Both the position numbers and the translations under genes were made by a program. DNA of 64,000 bases, taken from assembly GCA_018436725.1 (NCBI GenBank), contig JAHDKT010000027.1, forward strand, positions 1 through 64,000, read 5' to 3'. Under the pieces are notes generated by a model. The model ran no database searches, was not told the origin of the DNA, and saw only the letters and a program-made list of their open reading frames with translations. Every line of letters starts with the position of its first letter. Positions within the stretch are counted from its first letter, which is position 1. This DNA is from Synergistaceae bacterium. GTDB taxonomy: Bacteria > Synergistota > Synergistia > Synergistales > Aminobacteriaceae. Positions 51,714 through 60,636 of this stretch are shown piece by piece.

Positions 51714-53387
51714 TTACCTTTTCCGCCCGAGCCAGAAGGCGTCGTTCGCCGTCAGATGGACGTACTCGCCCGCCCGGTACTCGCGGAAGACGAACGGGCC
51801 CGTCCCCACGAGCTGCGTCAGGGAGTCGTCCTCCGGATGCTTCAGCGAGGCGGGCAGCCAGCTCCGCCAGTCCTCCACCTTCTCAACGATATGCCGCGGC
51901 AACACCGGAATGCCGCCGACCCGGTGCAGATGCCAGAAGCTCGTGTTTTTCATCGTCACGACCAGCGTCAGCGGGTCGGGGGTTTCGATCTTCTCGATGT
52001 TGTCCACGTTGTCGAAATACCGCGGAATCATGTTCTTCCGCAAGTATTCATAGGTAAAGGCGGCGTCCTCTGCCGTCATCGGTTTCCCGTCCTGCCAGCG
52101 CACGTTGTCGCGCAGATGGAAGGTGAGCACGGTATGCAGTCCGTCGTCCCGTGTTTTTGTCGTTACGGTCCATGATTTGGCGAGCCACGGAATCGTCTCC
52201 AGCGTGTAGGGGTCGATTGCGATGAAGGAGTCGTAGAGGAGCCCGAGCACCTGCCAGTCGTAGGCGGAGCTGGATGTGAACGGGTTGAGCGCTCGCGGTT
52301 CCTCCCCCTGGACCAGGTAGAGCGGGCGCATCGGCCCCGCGGCCGGCTCCATGGAGAGCAGGCTCCACAGGTTGTCCGCCGTGGTCCGGTCCGTGACCAG
52401 CGTGCCCTTCCAGTCCCGGCGCACCGCCGAGATGGTGTAGCGGCTGTAGATCGGCGCGACGGGGGCGAGCTCCGCCAGCTTCTTCTGGGCGTCGGAGGCC
52501 GCGTCGAGCGCCGTCATCGCGTCGGGCGCGAAACGGAGCCGGTCCAGCACGGCGTCCAGTTCGGGGTCGGAGATGCCGGGGAGGTTGTATCCGCCGGGGA
52601 TGTCCATCTTGGTCGAGTAGAACGCGTAAAGAGAGTCGGGGTCGCGCGTCATCTGCCACGCGAGGACGTACATCTGGAAGTCCCGCTCGTCGAGCCGCGA
52701 GAGCATGGTGGAGAAGTCCATCGGCTCCGAACGCACAGGAATGCCGATCGCCGAAAGCGCGTCCGCAGCCCGCGCCGCGAGCTCCGCAGTGGTTGGCGCA
52801 ACGGAGGCCGTCGGCGAGAGAAGACGCTGGTCGGGGATTTTCTCACCTTCCGGGGAGATCAGCACCCCGTCCTCCCCCCATGTCCACCCGGCGTCTGCGA
52901 GGCGCTTCTTCGCCGCGTCGGGGTCGAACGGATACGCCGCGACGTTCGGCTCGTAGTACGGGGAGACCGGGGGAAGAAACGTCGAGAGCGGCTCCGCGTA
53001 CCCCGCGAAAAGATCGCGCACGACGCGCTCCCTCGGAAGGGCCTGCCACGCCGCCTGCCGCAGTTCGAGCCGGTTCCACGGGAAGGTGCGGACGTTGAAC
53101 CCGAGGAAGAAGCCGTGAAAACCGGATGCGAGCGAGAGGTTCACCCTCGGATCGTCGGCGAGCGTATCGACGTCGACGGGGCGGTGCAGATCTCCGAGGA
53201 TATCCGCCTGCCCTCGCTGAAGCGCCAGAAGCTGGGCGTCGGGATCCCTGATGATCACCAGGTAAAGATCCCGGATTTTCGGAGAGGAGTAGCTCTCCGC
53301 GTTGAACTTTCCGTTTGCGCTCCATGCGCTTCCGGAAAGAAAACAGACGATTGTAAGGACAAGTGCGAAGGCGATCGGTCTCTTCAT
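51714..53387 (-). CDS. Extracellular solute-binding protein, family 5 (peptide/nickel type)
   Basis: A 557-residue secreted protein. The signal peptide (about 1-24) is followed by a Ser-rich start; no lipobox Cys is seen, so it is probably a soluble or tethered periplasmic protein. Family 5 landmarks include LRQAAWQALPRERVV (about 105), YPFDPDAAKKRLADAGW (about 140) and FHLRDNVRWQDGKPMTAEDAAFTYEYL (a stretch near residue 430). The two halves look permuted relative to ordinary DppA, where the DGKPxTAxD motif comes early; here it comes late. Confidence 0.85.
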   Translation of the reverse strand: MKRPIAFALVLTIVCFLSGSAWSANGKFNAESYSSPKIRDLYLVIIRDPDAQLLALQRGQADILGDLHRPVDVDTLADDPRVNLSLASGFHGFFLGFNVRTFPWNRLELRQAAWQALPRERVVRDLFAGYAEPLSTFLPPVSPYYEPNVAAYPFDPDAAKKRLADAGWTWGEDGVLISPEGEKIPDQRLLSPTASVAPTTAELAARAADALSAIGIPVRSEPMDFSTMLSRLDERDFQMYVLAWQMTRDPDSLYAFYSTKMDIPGGYNLPGISDPELDAVLDRLRFAPDAMTALDAASDAQKKLAELAPVAPIYSRYTISAVRRDWKGTLVTDRTTADNLWSLLSMEPAAGPMRPLYLVQGEEPRALNPFTSSSAYDWQVLGLLYDSFIAIDPYTLETIPWLAKSWTVTTKTRDDGLHTVLTFHLRDNVRWQDGKPMTAEDAAFTYEYLRKNMIPRYFDNVDNIEKIETPDPLTLVVTMKNTSFWHLHRVGGIPVLPRHIVEKVEDWRSWLPASLKHPEDDSLTQLVGTGPFVFREYRAGEYVHLTANDAFWLGRKR

Positions 53388-53463
53388 CTCTTTCCCATCC
53401 TTCCCGTATCCCTGAGGAGTATGTTTTCAAGTATTTTACCAGAAGACGCGGCGAAACAACGTC

Positions 53464-53516
53464 TGAAAAAAAGTGCCGGAACCAGAAGAGGGAGTCCCCC
53501 GGTACCGGCGCTTTCT
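53464..53516 (-). terminator. Terminator after arsM
   Basis: On the minus strand GCGCCGG-TACC pairs with GGTT-CCGGCAC, and a run of seven T follows. It lies between the arsM stop and the ABC operon. Confidence 0.8.
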
Positions 53517-53541
53517 GATTTCCGCGAATCTGACGAACGCC

Positions 53542-54348
53542 CTAAAGCGGCTTTTTCCCCATGATGATCGCGCTGGCCAACGAGCCGTTGATCTCGTTTC
53601 GTTCTTCGCCGGAGAGTTCGGGGAAGGCCATCGCCGCCATTGCGTCGGGGAAGGAGTACACCTTCGTGCGCCGTACTTCGACCTCCTCGAAGCCCTCCTC
53701 CCTCATCTTCTCCGCGTACTCCGTCTCCCGGAGCGCTCCGGAAATGCACCCGGACCACGCCGCCAGGTTCTTGACGGCGCGCTCCGTCACAGGACGGAGG
53801 AAGACGGTGTCGGAGACGCAGAACCTCCCGCCGGGACGGAGAACGCGGAAAGCCTCCTTCAGCACCTTTCCCTTGTCCGGGGAAAGGTTGATCACGCAGT
53901 TTGAAATGATGACATCGACGGAGTTGCTCTCGACCGGCATCTCCTCGATGTACCCTTTCACCAGGGAGACGTTTTCGATCCCCTTGAGATTTTCGGCGGC
54001 GGTCGCAAGCATCTCGTCCGTCATGTCGAGCCCGATGACCTTGCCGTAAGGGCCGGTCATCTCCGACGCCAGAAAGAGGTCGAGCCCCGCGCCGCTTCCC
54101 AGGTCGAGGACGGTCTCGCCCGGATGGATACGCGCCTCGGTGAACGGATTGCCGCAGCCGAAGGACTGGTCGGCCATCTGCTCCGGAGTTTTTTCGAGCG
54201 TCGCGCCGTCGTAGTTGCCGCGCGTCATGCTCGGGATGCCGGATGCGCCCGTCGTTCCGCAGCAGCACCCTCCCGAGCCGCAACATGAGGACTTGTTCTT
54301 GATCGCCTGCGCGTACCGCTCTTTCACGTAGTTGCGAATATCGTCCAT
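53542..54348 (-). CDS. arsM: Arsenite S-adenosylmethionine methyltransferase
   Basis: A 268-residue methyltransferase. The N terminus has a Cys-rich segment (SSCCGSGGCCCG) typical of bacterial ArsM, followed by the SAM motif VLDLGSGAGLD (about 81-91), ISNCVINLSPDK (conserved Cys, about 147-158) and a later Cys in AAWSGCISGAL. These Cys bind As(III). ATG 54348 is behind AAGGAG; the upstream extension is not. It converts arsenite to methylated species and follows arsC by 7 bases. Confidence 0.9.
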   Translation of the reverse strand: MDDIRNYVKERYAQAIKNKSSCCGSGGCCCGTTGASGIPSMTRGNYDGATLEKTPEQMADQSFGCGNPFTEARIHPGETVLDLGSGAGLDLFLASEMTGPYGKVIGLDMTDEMLATAAENLKGIENVSLVKGYIEEMPVESNSVDVIISNCVINLSPDKGKVLKEAFRVLRPGGRFCVSDTVFLRPVTERAVKNLAAWSGCISGALRETEYAEKMREEGFEEVEVRRTKVYSFPDAMAAMAFPELSGEERNEINGSLASAIIMGKKPL

Positions 54349-54355
54349 ACTTGAT

Positions 54356-54811
54356 CTAGCTCCTTTTTTCCTCCGGTAGATTTTCAAGAAAGCCGGGAAG
54401 GTCTTTGATGAATGCGCGTATCTCGTCGCGCACCCGCCGGTAGCAGTTCATTTTTCCCTCCTCCGTCTCTTCGAGGAGCGCCAGCTTCGGCGGGTCGTCG
54501 AAGCCGACGTGGAGGACTCTCGTCTGCCCCGGAAAGAACGGGCGCCGCTCGTCCGCGTCGCCGCACACGGTGACGACGTAGTCGAATGAAACGTCGAGCA
54601 GCTCCATCACGTTCTTGGAGCGCTGTCCGGAGATGTCCGCTCCCGCCTCCTTCATAGCCTCCACGGCGAACGGATTCAGGCCGTGCGTCTCGATTCCGGC
54701 AGAATGCGCTTCTATGGCGGCGCTATGGAAATGACGGGTCCACCCCTCGGCCATTTGGCTGCGGCACGAGTTCCCGGTGCAGAGAAAGAGCACCTTTGGC
54801 TTTTTGCTCAC
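54356..54811 (-). CDS. arsC: Arsenate reductase, low-molecular-weight phosphatase type
   Basis: A 151-residue protein with the catalytic P-loop CTGNSCRSQMAEGW (nucleophile C11) and the second Cys C83 in VTVCGDADERR. In thioredoxin-linked ArsC a third Cys lies seven residues after the second; here that position is Arg (R90), with no other Cys nearby. The GFDDPP motif expected near the C-terminal half is present. It may need a different reductant partner or act as a phosphatase. It is co-transcribed with arsR and arsM. Confidence 0.85.
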   Translation of the reverse strand: MSKKPKVLFLCTGNSCRSQMAEGWTRHFHSAAIEAHSAGIETHGLNPFAVEAMKEAGADISGQRSKNVMELLDVSFDYVVTVCGDADERRPFFPGQTRVLHVGFDDPPKLALLEETEEGKMNCYRRVRDEIRAFIKDLPGFLENLPEEKRS

Positions 54812-54817
54812 GTTATT

Positions 54818-55183
54818 TCACCTCTCTTCGGATACACAGGCTTTTGTACAGTCTTTGTCCTGGCGTTCCCTGACGAGGATCTCGATTCTCTTCACGTCTT
54901 CCGCAACGGAAAAAGAATCGACGACGGAATTTTTTATCCATTGGAGTAACTCCGGCGCTATCGCAGGCTTGATACAGTAATAGACCCATTTGCCTCGTTT
55001 ACGGGAGTCGACGAGCTTTGCCCGGGAGAGAATGCTCATGTGGCGCGACACTGTCGCGGGGGCAAGGCCGAGAAGTTCCCCCACCTCGCAGACGCAAAGT
55101 TCCTTCGTGTGGATAAGCGCCAGAAAGACGCGGAGCCTGTTCTTTTCTCCGAGCGCTTTTGAAATGGAAAGTATGGATTCCAT
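54818..55183 (-). CDS. arsR: ArsR-family arsenic-responsive repressor
   Basis: A 121-residue winged-helix repressor. The metal-binding motif is ELCVCEVGELL (Cys 30 and Cys 32), followed by the recognition helix GLAPATVSRHMSILSRAKLV. Additional Cys occur in the C-terminal tail. It would repress arsRCM until As(III) binds. GGAGTCAGCT precedes ATG 55183. Confidence 0.92.
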   Translation of the reverse strand: MESILSISKALGEKNRLRVFLALIHTKELCVCEVGELLGLAPATVSRHMSILSRAKLVDSRKRGKWVYYCIKPAIAPELLQWIKNSVVDSFSVAEDVKRIEILVRERQDKDCTKACVSEER

Positions 55184-55198
55184 AGCTGACTCCTTTAT

Positions 55199-55251
55199 TT
55201 CGTTAATTTTACATATGACGAAAAGATAAGCGGGGGCGCCCTCTTTGTCAA
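55199..55251 (-). promoter_or_regulatory. arsRCM promoter and candidate ArsR operator
   Basis: TTGACA (55251-55246) and TATCTT (55228-55223) on the minus strand are 17 bases apart. Directly downstream TTTCGT and ACGAAA form an inverted repeat around 14 bases with an internal ATATG, a suitable ArsR site between promoter and gene. Confidence 0.7.
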
Positions 55252-55417
55252 GAGGCTTCGTTGGGTAGTTTCTTTTCCTGGGCGTGAGCGCTCGTCAAAT
55301 CGAAGAGACATCATGCATTTTGTACAAGTTAGAGGCGTATCCGCACATACTTACATTAAAATGTATACCGTAAATTATGTTAGCTCATTTACAATTTCCT
55401 TTTTTTTATTTCACTCG

Positions 55418-55445
55418 TTGACAATGTGGCGAAAAATGGTATATC
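55418..55445 (+). promoter_or_regulatory. Promoter of the glycerol operon
   Basis: TTGACA at 55418-55423 and TATATC at 55440-55445, spacing 16, in an AT-rich context. It lies about 480 bases before glpF. Confidence 0.6.
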
Positions 55446-55925
55446 ATCGCACGGGTGAAGCAGCAACATACTTCCGAAGATTGCGCGAGAATCAGAAGAC
55501 CGTGTCGGCTCCGGTAACACAACCCAATCCTTTCGCGGCATTTCGTCGCTTCAAGCGGTGGTGTGCGGCAAGGAGCGATTTCCCCGGAGCCCTGCCGGGA
55601 CAAATAAGGAATGGCGAAGCGTAGTGGACGCCGTGGATATCTTTCGTTAGAAAGGTATTGTCATCTTCACCAGCGCGACATGATTTATGATTTTCCCCTT
55701 CGCCGCCGACATGCTCCGGTAAAGTCTCCCTTTAAGGTTTTTACGAATCCCCTTAACCATCGGGAGATTTGTGAGCGTACGTCCGTTGATTCTTTGCTCT
55801 ATCTGCCCTGAGGTTCCTGCGGAACCGTATGTGAGGAGGGATGCCAAGCATTGAGTAAGGATGTAAAAGTGTGTTTCTGAGCTACCGTTCTTTGTTTTTA
55901 TTTTACGAAGGAGGTATGAAATGCG

Positions 55926-56663
55926 ATGACGAATCTTCTGGGTGAATTCTTCGGAACCATGACTCTGGTTGTTTTTGGCGACGGCCTCGTCGCCTGCGCG
56001 CTGCTCAACAAGTCCAAGGGACAGAATGCTGGATGGGTGCACATCACCATCGGATGGGGCGCGGCAGTGGTAATGGGCGTCTTCGCCGCGACATCCCTCG
56101 GAGCGCCTCAGGCCGACATCAACCCCGCAGTGACACTGGCCAAGATGCTCGCCGGAACCTACACCCTGCCGCATGCGATGATGACCATGCTGGCGCAGGT
56201 CGGCGGCGGTATCCTCGCAGGCGTCGTCGTATGGCTTGCCTACCTCGGCCACTGGGAAGCCACCGAGGACAAGGGGCTCAAGCTGGCCGTCTTCTCCACC
56301 GGACCCGCGATCCGCAACCCCATCAACAACTTCATCACGGAGCTTATCGGTACCGTCTTCCTCATCGTTCCCATCATGTTCATCTTCTCCTCCGGCGTCA
56401 AGGAAGCCCTCGGCGGCCTTACCCCCGGTTTCGGTCCCTTCCTCGTCGGCTGGCTCGTCATGGTGATCGGTATGGCACTCGGCGGCCCCACCGGATACGC
56501 CATCAACCCGGCCCGCGACCTCGGCCCCAGGATTGCGCACTTTGTACTCCCGATCGCCGGAAAAGGCGATTCGGACTGGGGATATGCCTGGATCCCCGTG
56601 CTTGCGCCTCTTACCGGCGGCGCAGTCTCCTACTTCATCGCACACGCTCTCGGCGTGATGTAA
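55926..56663 (+). CDS. glpF: Glycerol uptake facilitator (aquaglyceroporin)
   Basis: A 245-residue MIP-family channel with six membrane helices and the two pore motifs INPAVTL (about 65) and INPARDLGPR (about 195). The Asp after the second NPA and the small residues around it are those of glycerol facilitators rather than water-only channels. GAAGGAGGT precedes the start region. It begins the glycerol island; a hairpin follows it at 56690-56725. Confidence 0.93.
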   Translation: MTNLLGEFFGTMTLVVFGDGLVACALLNKSKGQNAGWVHITIGWGAAVVMGVFAATSLGAPQADINPAVTLAKMLAGTYTLPHAMMTMLAQVGGGILAGVVVWLAYLGHWEATEDKGLKLAVFSTGPAIRNPINNFITELIGTVFLIVPIMFIFSSGVKEALGGLTPGFGPFLVGWLVMVIGMALGGPTGYAINPARDLGPRIAHFVLPIAGKGDSDWGYAWIPVLAPLTGGAVSYFIAHALGVM

Positions 56664-56689
56664 CGCACGGTTTTCTTTTCGAAATTAGG

Positions 56690-56725
56690 CCGGCGGGGGA
56701 GAAACACAAACGCCTCCTCCGCCGG
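56690..56725 (+). repeat. Stem-loop between glpF and dhaK
   Basis: CCGGCGG-GGGAG pairs with CTCC-CCGCCGG around an A-rich loop. It has no long T-run, so it may be a processing or partial-termination hairpin. Confidence 0.6.
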
Positions 56726-56768
56726 TTCTCCGGAATAGAACCTGCTCCTTGAAAGGAGGCGTTGTTTA

Positions 56769-57767
56769 GTGAAAAAGCTCCTCAACAAAGTGGATGACGT
56801 CGTCGTCGAATCGCTCGCCGGTCTCGCCGCGGCGCATCCCGGTCTGGTGAAGCTCCACCCGTCGGTCAAGGCTGTCCTGAGGGCCGACGCGCCCCAAAAA
56901 AAGGTTGCCATCCTCTCCGGCGGCGGCAGCGGGCACGAACCTCTTCACGGAGGGTACGTGGGGTACGGTATGCTCGACGCGGCCTGCCCCGGCGAAGTGT
57001 TCACCTCTCCCACTCCCGATCAGATGTACGAGGCGGCCAAGGCCGTGGACGGCGGTAAGGGCGTCCTCTTTATCGTGAAGAACTACACGGGCGACGTCAT
57101 GAACTTCCAGATGGCCGCCGATCTTCTTGCTGCGGACGGCATTCCCGTCGCGCAGGTCGTCATCGACGACGACGTCGCCGTTCAGGATTCGCTGTATACG
57201 GCGGGACGCCGCGGAGTCGGCGGCACTGTTCTGATCGAAAAGATCGTCGGCGCCAAGGCGGAAGCGGGCGCTTCGCTCGAAGAGGTTAAGGCGCTCTGCG
57301 AAAAGGTCAACAGTCAGGTTCGCTCCATGGGCATGGCGCTCACATCGTGCGCCGTTCCGGCTGCGGGCAAACCGACCTTCGAGCTCGGCGAGGACGAGAT
57401 GGAAATAGGCATCGGAATCCATGGCGAGCCCGGCCGTGAGCGCATGAAGCTGAAAACGGCGAAGGAGATCGTGGAGATGATGGCCAAGGCGATCGTCGAC
57501 GATCTTCCATTCAAAGCGGGCGACGAAGTTGTCGCCTTTGTCAACGGCATGGGCGGCACGCCGCAGATGGAACTCTACCTTGCATACAACGATCTTGTCA
57601 ATTTCCTCAAGGGGAAGGGGATCGTCATTGCACGTTCTCTCGTCGGCAACTATATCACAAGCCTCGAAATGCAGGGTTTCTCCATTACCTTGCTGAAACT
57701 CGACGGAGAAATGAAGGCCCTTTGGGACGCTCCCGTCGAGACGGCGGGGCTTCGCTGGGGGAGGTAG
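56769..57767 (+). CDS. dhaK: Dihydroxyacetone kinase subunit DhaK
   Basis: A 332-residue protein starting at GTG 56769 behind AAAGGAGG. The substrate-binding segments are [17 protein letters not shown] (about 48-64) and the covalently binding His in [12 protein letters not shown] (about 218). DhaK binds dihydroxyacetone as a hemiaminal and is phosphorylated through DhaL. Length and motifs match the PTS-dependent enzyme. Confidence 0.95.
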   Translation: MKKLLNKVDDVVVESLAGLAAAHPGLVKLHPSVKAVLRADAPQKKVAILSGGGSGHEPLHGGYVGYGMLDAACPGEVFTSPTPDQMYEAAKAVDGGKGVLFIVKNYTGDVMNFQMAADLLAADGIPVAQVVIDDDVAVQDSLYTAGRRGVGGTVLIEKIVGAKAEAGASLEEVKALCEKVNSQVRSMGMALTSCAVPAAGKPTFELGEDEMEIGIGIHGEPGRERMKLKTAKEIVEMMAKAIVDDLPFKAGDEVVAFVNGMGGTPQMELYLAYNDLVNFLKGKGIVIARSLVGNYITSLEMQGFSITLLKLDGEMKALWDAPVETAGLRWGR

Positions 57768-57777
57768 GCGCGCAGAG

Positions 57778-58416
57778 ATGAACCTCGATGTCCAGGGAAT
57801 GCTCAAGGTGTTCGACGCTATCGGCGAGACGATGGCGGCGCACAAGGAATACCTGACCGAACTCGATTCGGCTATAGGCGACGCCGACCATGGAATCAAC
57901 ATGAACCGCGGTTTTCACAAGGTTCACGACAAGCTCTCCGCAGGATCCTACACAGATCTCGGCGCTCTTTTCAAGGATGTCGGCATGACCCTGATGGGAA
58001 ATGTCGGCGGCGCTTCGGGACCTCTCTACGGAACGTTTTTCATGCGCATGTCGACGAAACTCGCCGGAAGGCAGGATGTGGATACCGTCTCCCTGGCCGA
58101 TGCAATGGAAGAGGGGCTCAAGGGCATCGTTGCCCTTGGCAAAGCCCAGCTTCAGGATAAGACCATGGTCGACGCGCTGACGCCGGCAGTCGAGGCTTTG
58201 AAAAAAGCCTCCGACAACGGCGTTGATCTTTGCGGCGCTCTCGAAGCGGGCGTCGCTGCGGCGCAGTCGGGTATGGAGTCGACAATTCCCCTTGTCGCCC
58301 GCAAAGGGCGGGCAAGCTACCTCGGGGAGCGTTCGGCGGGACACCAGGATCCCGGAGCGACGTCCATCTACCTGATTCTCTCGACGATTCTGCGCTCCGT
58401 AAAGGAGAGTTCCTGA
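57778..58416 (+). CDS. dhaL: Dihydroxyacetone kinase subunit DhaL
   Basis: A 212-residue ADP-binding subunit with LDSAIGDADHGINMNRG (about 27-43), the Asp cluster that holds Mg-ADP, and GGASGPLYGTFF (about 78-89), GATSIYLIL near the end. It passes phosphate from DhaM to dihydroxyacetone in DhaK. It is 10 bases after dhaK and directly abuts dhaM. Confidence 0.95.
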   Translation: MNLDVQGMLKVFDAIGETMAAHKEYLTELDSAIGDADHGINMNRGFHKVHDKLSAGSYTDLGALFKDVGMTLMGNVGGASGPLYGTFFMRMSTKLAGRQDVDTVSLADAMEEGLKGIVALGKAQLQDKTMVDALTPAVEALKKASDNGVDLCGALEAGVAAAQSGMESTIPLVARKGRASYLGERSAGHQDPGATSIYLILSTILRSVKESS

Positions 58417-58815
58417 GTGAACGCCATTCTCGTCGTTTCCCACAGCGCCGAAGCCGCGCGGGGCATTGTGGCAATCGCCTTGCAGATGGCGGGGGAGCGG
58501 GTCGGTATCGCCGCATGCGGCGGAACCGACGACGGCGAACTCGGAACCTCGGTTCCGTCGATTCTCTCTGCGCTTGAAGGGCTGCTCGAAACATCCGATG
58601 GCGTTCTCGTCATCCCCGACCTGGGGAGCGCTGTTCTTGCGGCGCGCACGGCCAAGGATCTCCTTGGAGAACGTGCAGGCCGCGTACTCATCGCCGACGG
58701 CCCTGTTCTGGAGGGAACCCTCATGGCCTCGGTGGAGGCCAGCGTCGGGGCGGGGCTTGACCGGCTCGCCGCCGTCGTGGACGAAACCAGGGGATTGAGA
58801 AAGCTACAGGAATAA
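58417..58815 (+). CDS. dhaM: DhaM, PTS-type phosphoryl donor of dihydroxyacetone kinase (EIIA domain only)
   Basis: A 132-residue protein from GTG 58417. It is a single mannose-type EIIA domain with the phospho-accepting His in VVSHSAEAARGI (His 9), followed by the dimer segment DLGSAVLAA. Enterobacterial DhaM also carries HPr and EI-like domains; here these are absent, so separate HPr and EI are needed. An HPr gene starts at 63760 in the same run. Confidence 0.9.
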   Translation: MNAILVVSHSAEAARGIVAIALQMAGERVGIAACGGTDDGELGTSVPSILSALEGLLETSDGVLVIPDLGSAVLAARTAKDLLGERAGRVLIADGPVLEGTLMASVEASVGAGLDRLAAVVDETRGLRKLQE

Positions 58816-58977
58816 GGCTCTGTTCATAGCTCGTGTATGACGCGAAACAGCCGGGAGGCGCTATAGTGGCGTTCACGTCTCGGCGGCATCGCAAATAAAG
58901 GAGGCGGTACGATCATGCCCAACTGGTTCAGCAACTTGTTCTCACGCCTCGATAAACCCAAAACAGGAGGTACTGTC

Positions 58978-60489
58978 ATGTCCGAGAAGAAATACGTTGT
59001 GGCCATAGACCAGGGAACGACCAGCAGCCGAGCCATTGTTTTCGACCTTGAGGGAACTCCGAAGAATTCGCACCAGATGGAGCACGAGCAGATCTATCCG
59101 AAGCCGGGCTGGGTGGAGCACAATCCGATGGAGATCTGGTCCCGCGTGCAGGACGTCATCCGCGAGGTACTGAACACGAACGGAGTCAAGGCGGACGAGA
59201 TCGGCGCCATCGGCATCACGAACCAGCGCGAAACCACTGTCGTCTGGGAGAAGGCCACCGGCAAGCCGGTCTACAACGCAATCGTCTGGCAGTGCATGAG
59301 GACGCAGGACTTCTGCGCCGAATGGCAGAAGAAGCCCGGCTGGGACAAGAAGGTCAACGATCTGACCGGCCTCGTCATCAGCCCCTATTTCTCCGGAACG
59401 AAGATCAAGTGGATTCTCGACAACGTCCCCGGCGTCCGCGCGAAGGCGGAAAAGGGCGAGGTTCTCTTCGGCAACATCGACACATGGGTTACCTGGAACC
59501 TCACCGGCGGCCCCAACGGCGGCGTCCACGTCACCGACGTCACCAACGCCTCCCGTACCCTCCTCATGAACATCGAGACGCTGAAGTGGGACAAGGAAAT
59601 GATGGACTTCCTCGGCGTTCCCGAGGCGATGCTCCCCGCGATCAAACCCAGCAGCTACGTCTATGGCTATACCCCCGAGAGCGGCCCCTTCGGCGCGAAG
59701 ATCCCCGTATCCGGCATCCTCGGCGACCAGCAGGCGGCGCTCTTCGGCCAGACATGCTACAGCCCCGGCGAAGCGAAGAACACCTACGGCACCGGCTGCT
59801 TCATGCTGCTGAACATCGGCGACAAGCCGGTCCGCTCCAAGAACGGTCTGCTGACGACGGTTGCCTACGGCCTTGAAGAGGGCAAGGCGACCTACGCTCT
59901 TGAGGGATCCATCGCCATCACCGGCGCCGCAGTCCAGTGGCTGCGCGACAATCTGCGCCTCTTCGACGACGCCCCCGATTCCGAGTACTTCGCAGCCAAG
60001 GTGAAGGACAGCGGCGGCATCTACTTCGTCCCCGCGTTCTCCGGGCTCTACGCCCCTTACTGGGATATGAGCGCCCGCGGCGCCATCCTCGGCCTTACCC
60101 GCTACATCACCAAGGAGCACATTATCCGCGCGACGCTGGAGAGCATCTGCTACCAGACCCGCGACGTCCAGGCGGCTATGGACGCCGACTCCGGCGTACC
60201 TCTGAAGGCCCTGAAGGTCGACGGCGGCGCAGTCAAGAACAACCTCCTCATGCAGATGCAGGCCGACATCCTCGGCGTGCCCGTCGTCCGCCCGGTCGTC
60301 AACGAGACCACGGCGCTCGGCGCAGCATACGCCGCAGGACTTGCGACCGGTCTCTGGAAGAGCACCGAGGAGCTGCGCAAGCACTGGAAGGTCGATAAGC
60401 AGTTCGACGCCGCAATGCCCGCAGACAAGCGCGAAGAGATGTACAAGGGGTGGAAGAAGGCCATAGAGAAGTCCAAAGGCTGGCTCTAG
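58978..60489 (+). CDS. glpK: Glycerol kinase
   Basis: A 503-residue FGGY kinase with [15 protein letters not shown] at the N terminus (about 8-22), [24 protein letters not shown] (a segment near 80-103), [16 protein letters not shown] (about 240) and GTGCFMLLN (about 265). It makes sn-glycerol-3-phosphate. ATG 58978 has CAGGAGG upstream; an in-frame ATG at 58915 also has GGAGG and would add 21 residues, so the N terminus is uncertain. Confidence 0.94.
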   Translation: MSEKKYVVAIDQGTTSSRAIVFDLEGTPKNSHQMEHEQIYPKPGWVEHNPMEIWSRVQDVIREVLNTNGVKADEIGAIGITNQRETTVVWEKATGKPVYNAIVWQCMRTQDFCAEWQKKPGWDKKVNDLTGLVISPYFSGTKIKWILDNVPGVRAKAEKGEVLFGNIDTWVTWNLTGGPNGGVHVTDVTNASRTLLMNIETLKWDKEMMDFLGVPEAMLPAIKPSSYVYGYTPESGPFGAKIPVSGILGDQQAALFGQTCYSPGEAKNTYGTGCFMLLNIGDKPVRSKNGLLTTVAYGLEEGKATYALEGSIAITGAAVQWLRDNLRLFDDAPDSEYFAAKVKDSGGIYFVPAFSGLYAPYWDMSARGAILGLTRYITKEHIIRATLESICYQTRDVQAAMDADSGVPLKALKVDGGAVKNNLLMQMQADILGVPVVRPVVNETTALGAAYAAGLATGLWKSTEELRKHWKVDKQFDAAMPADKREEMYKGWKKAIEKSKGWL

Positions 60490-60636
60490 ATTCTGACGCC
60501 GTCTGCGGACACTCGCAGCGGCCGATTTTGAGAAGTCTTCTGAAATAAATCGCACTGCGCGACAGAGGGAGAGAGGCCGTACGCTGCCCATGGCACGCAC
60601 CTTTCTCCCTCTTCGTACTATGGAGGTGTTCTGAAG

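Larger units (their letters stand above)
55184..55925 (+). other. 742-base gap: arsR promoter and long glpF leader
   Basis: No gene is supported; the two open frames of 66 and 103 codons lack ribosome sites and protein-like composition. From the left it holds the arsR promoter, then an AT-rich stretch, a plus-strand promoter (TTGACA 55418-55423, TATATC 55440-55445, spacing 16) and about 475 bases of leader. In the leader GGCTCCGG (55507-55514) can pair with CCGGAGCC (55584-55591), and GGTTCC-TGC-GGAACC forms a hairpin near 55812. Confidence 0.5.

Noticed and set aside
55313-55811. Two small plus-strand frames in the glpF leader
   Set aside because: No ribosome sites, odd composition, and they cover predicted RNA hairpins.
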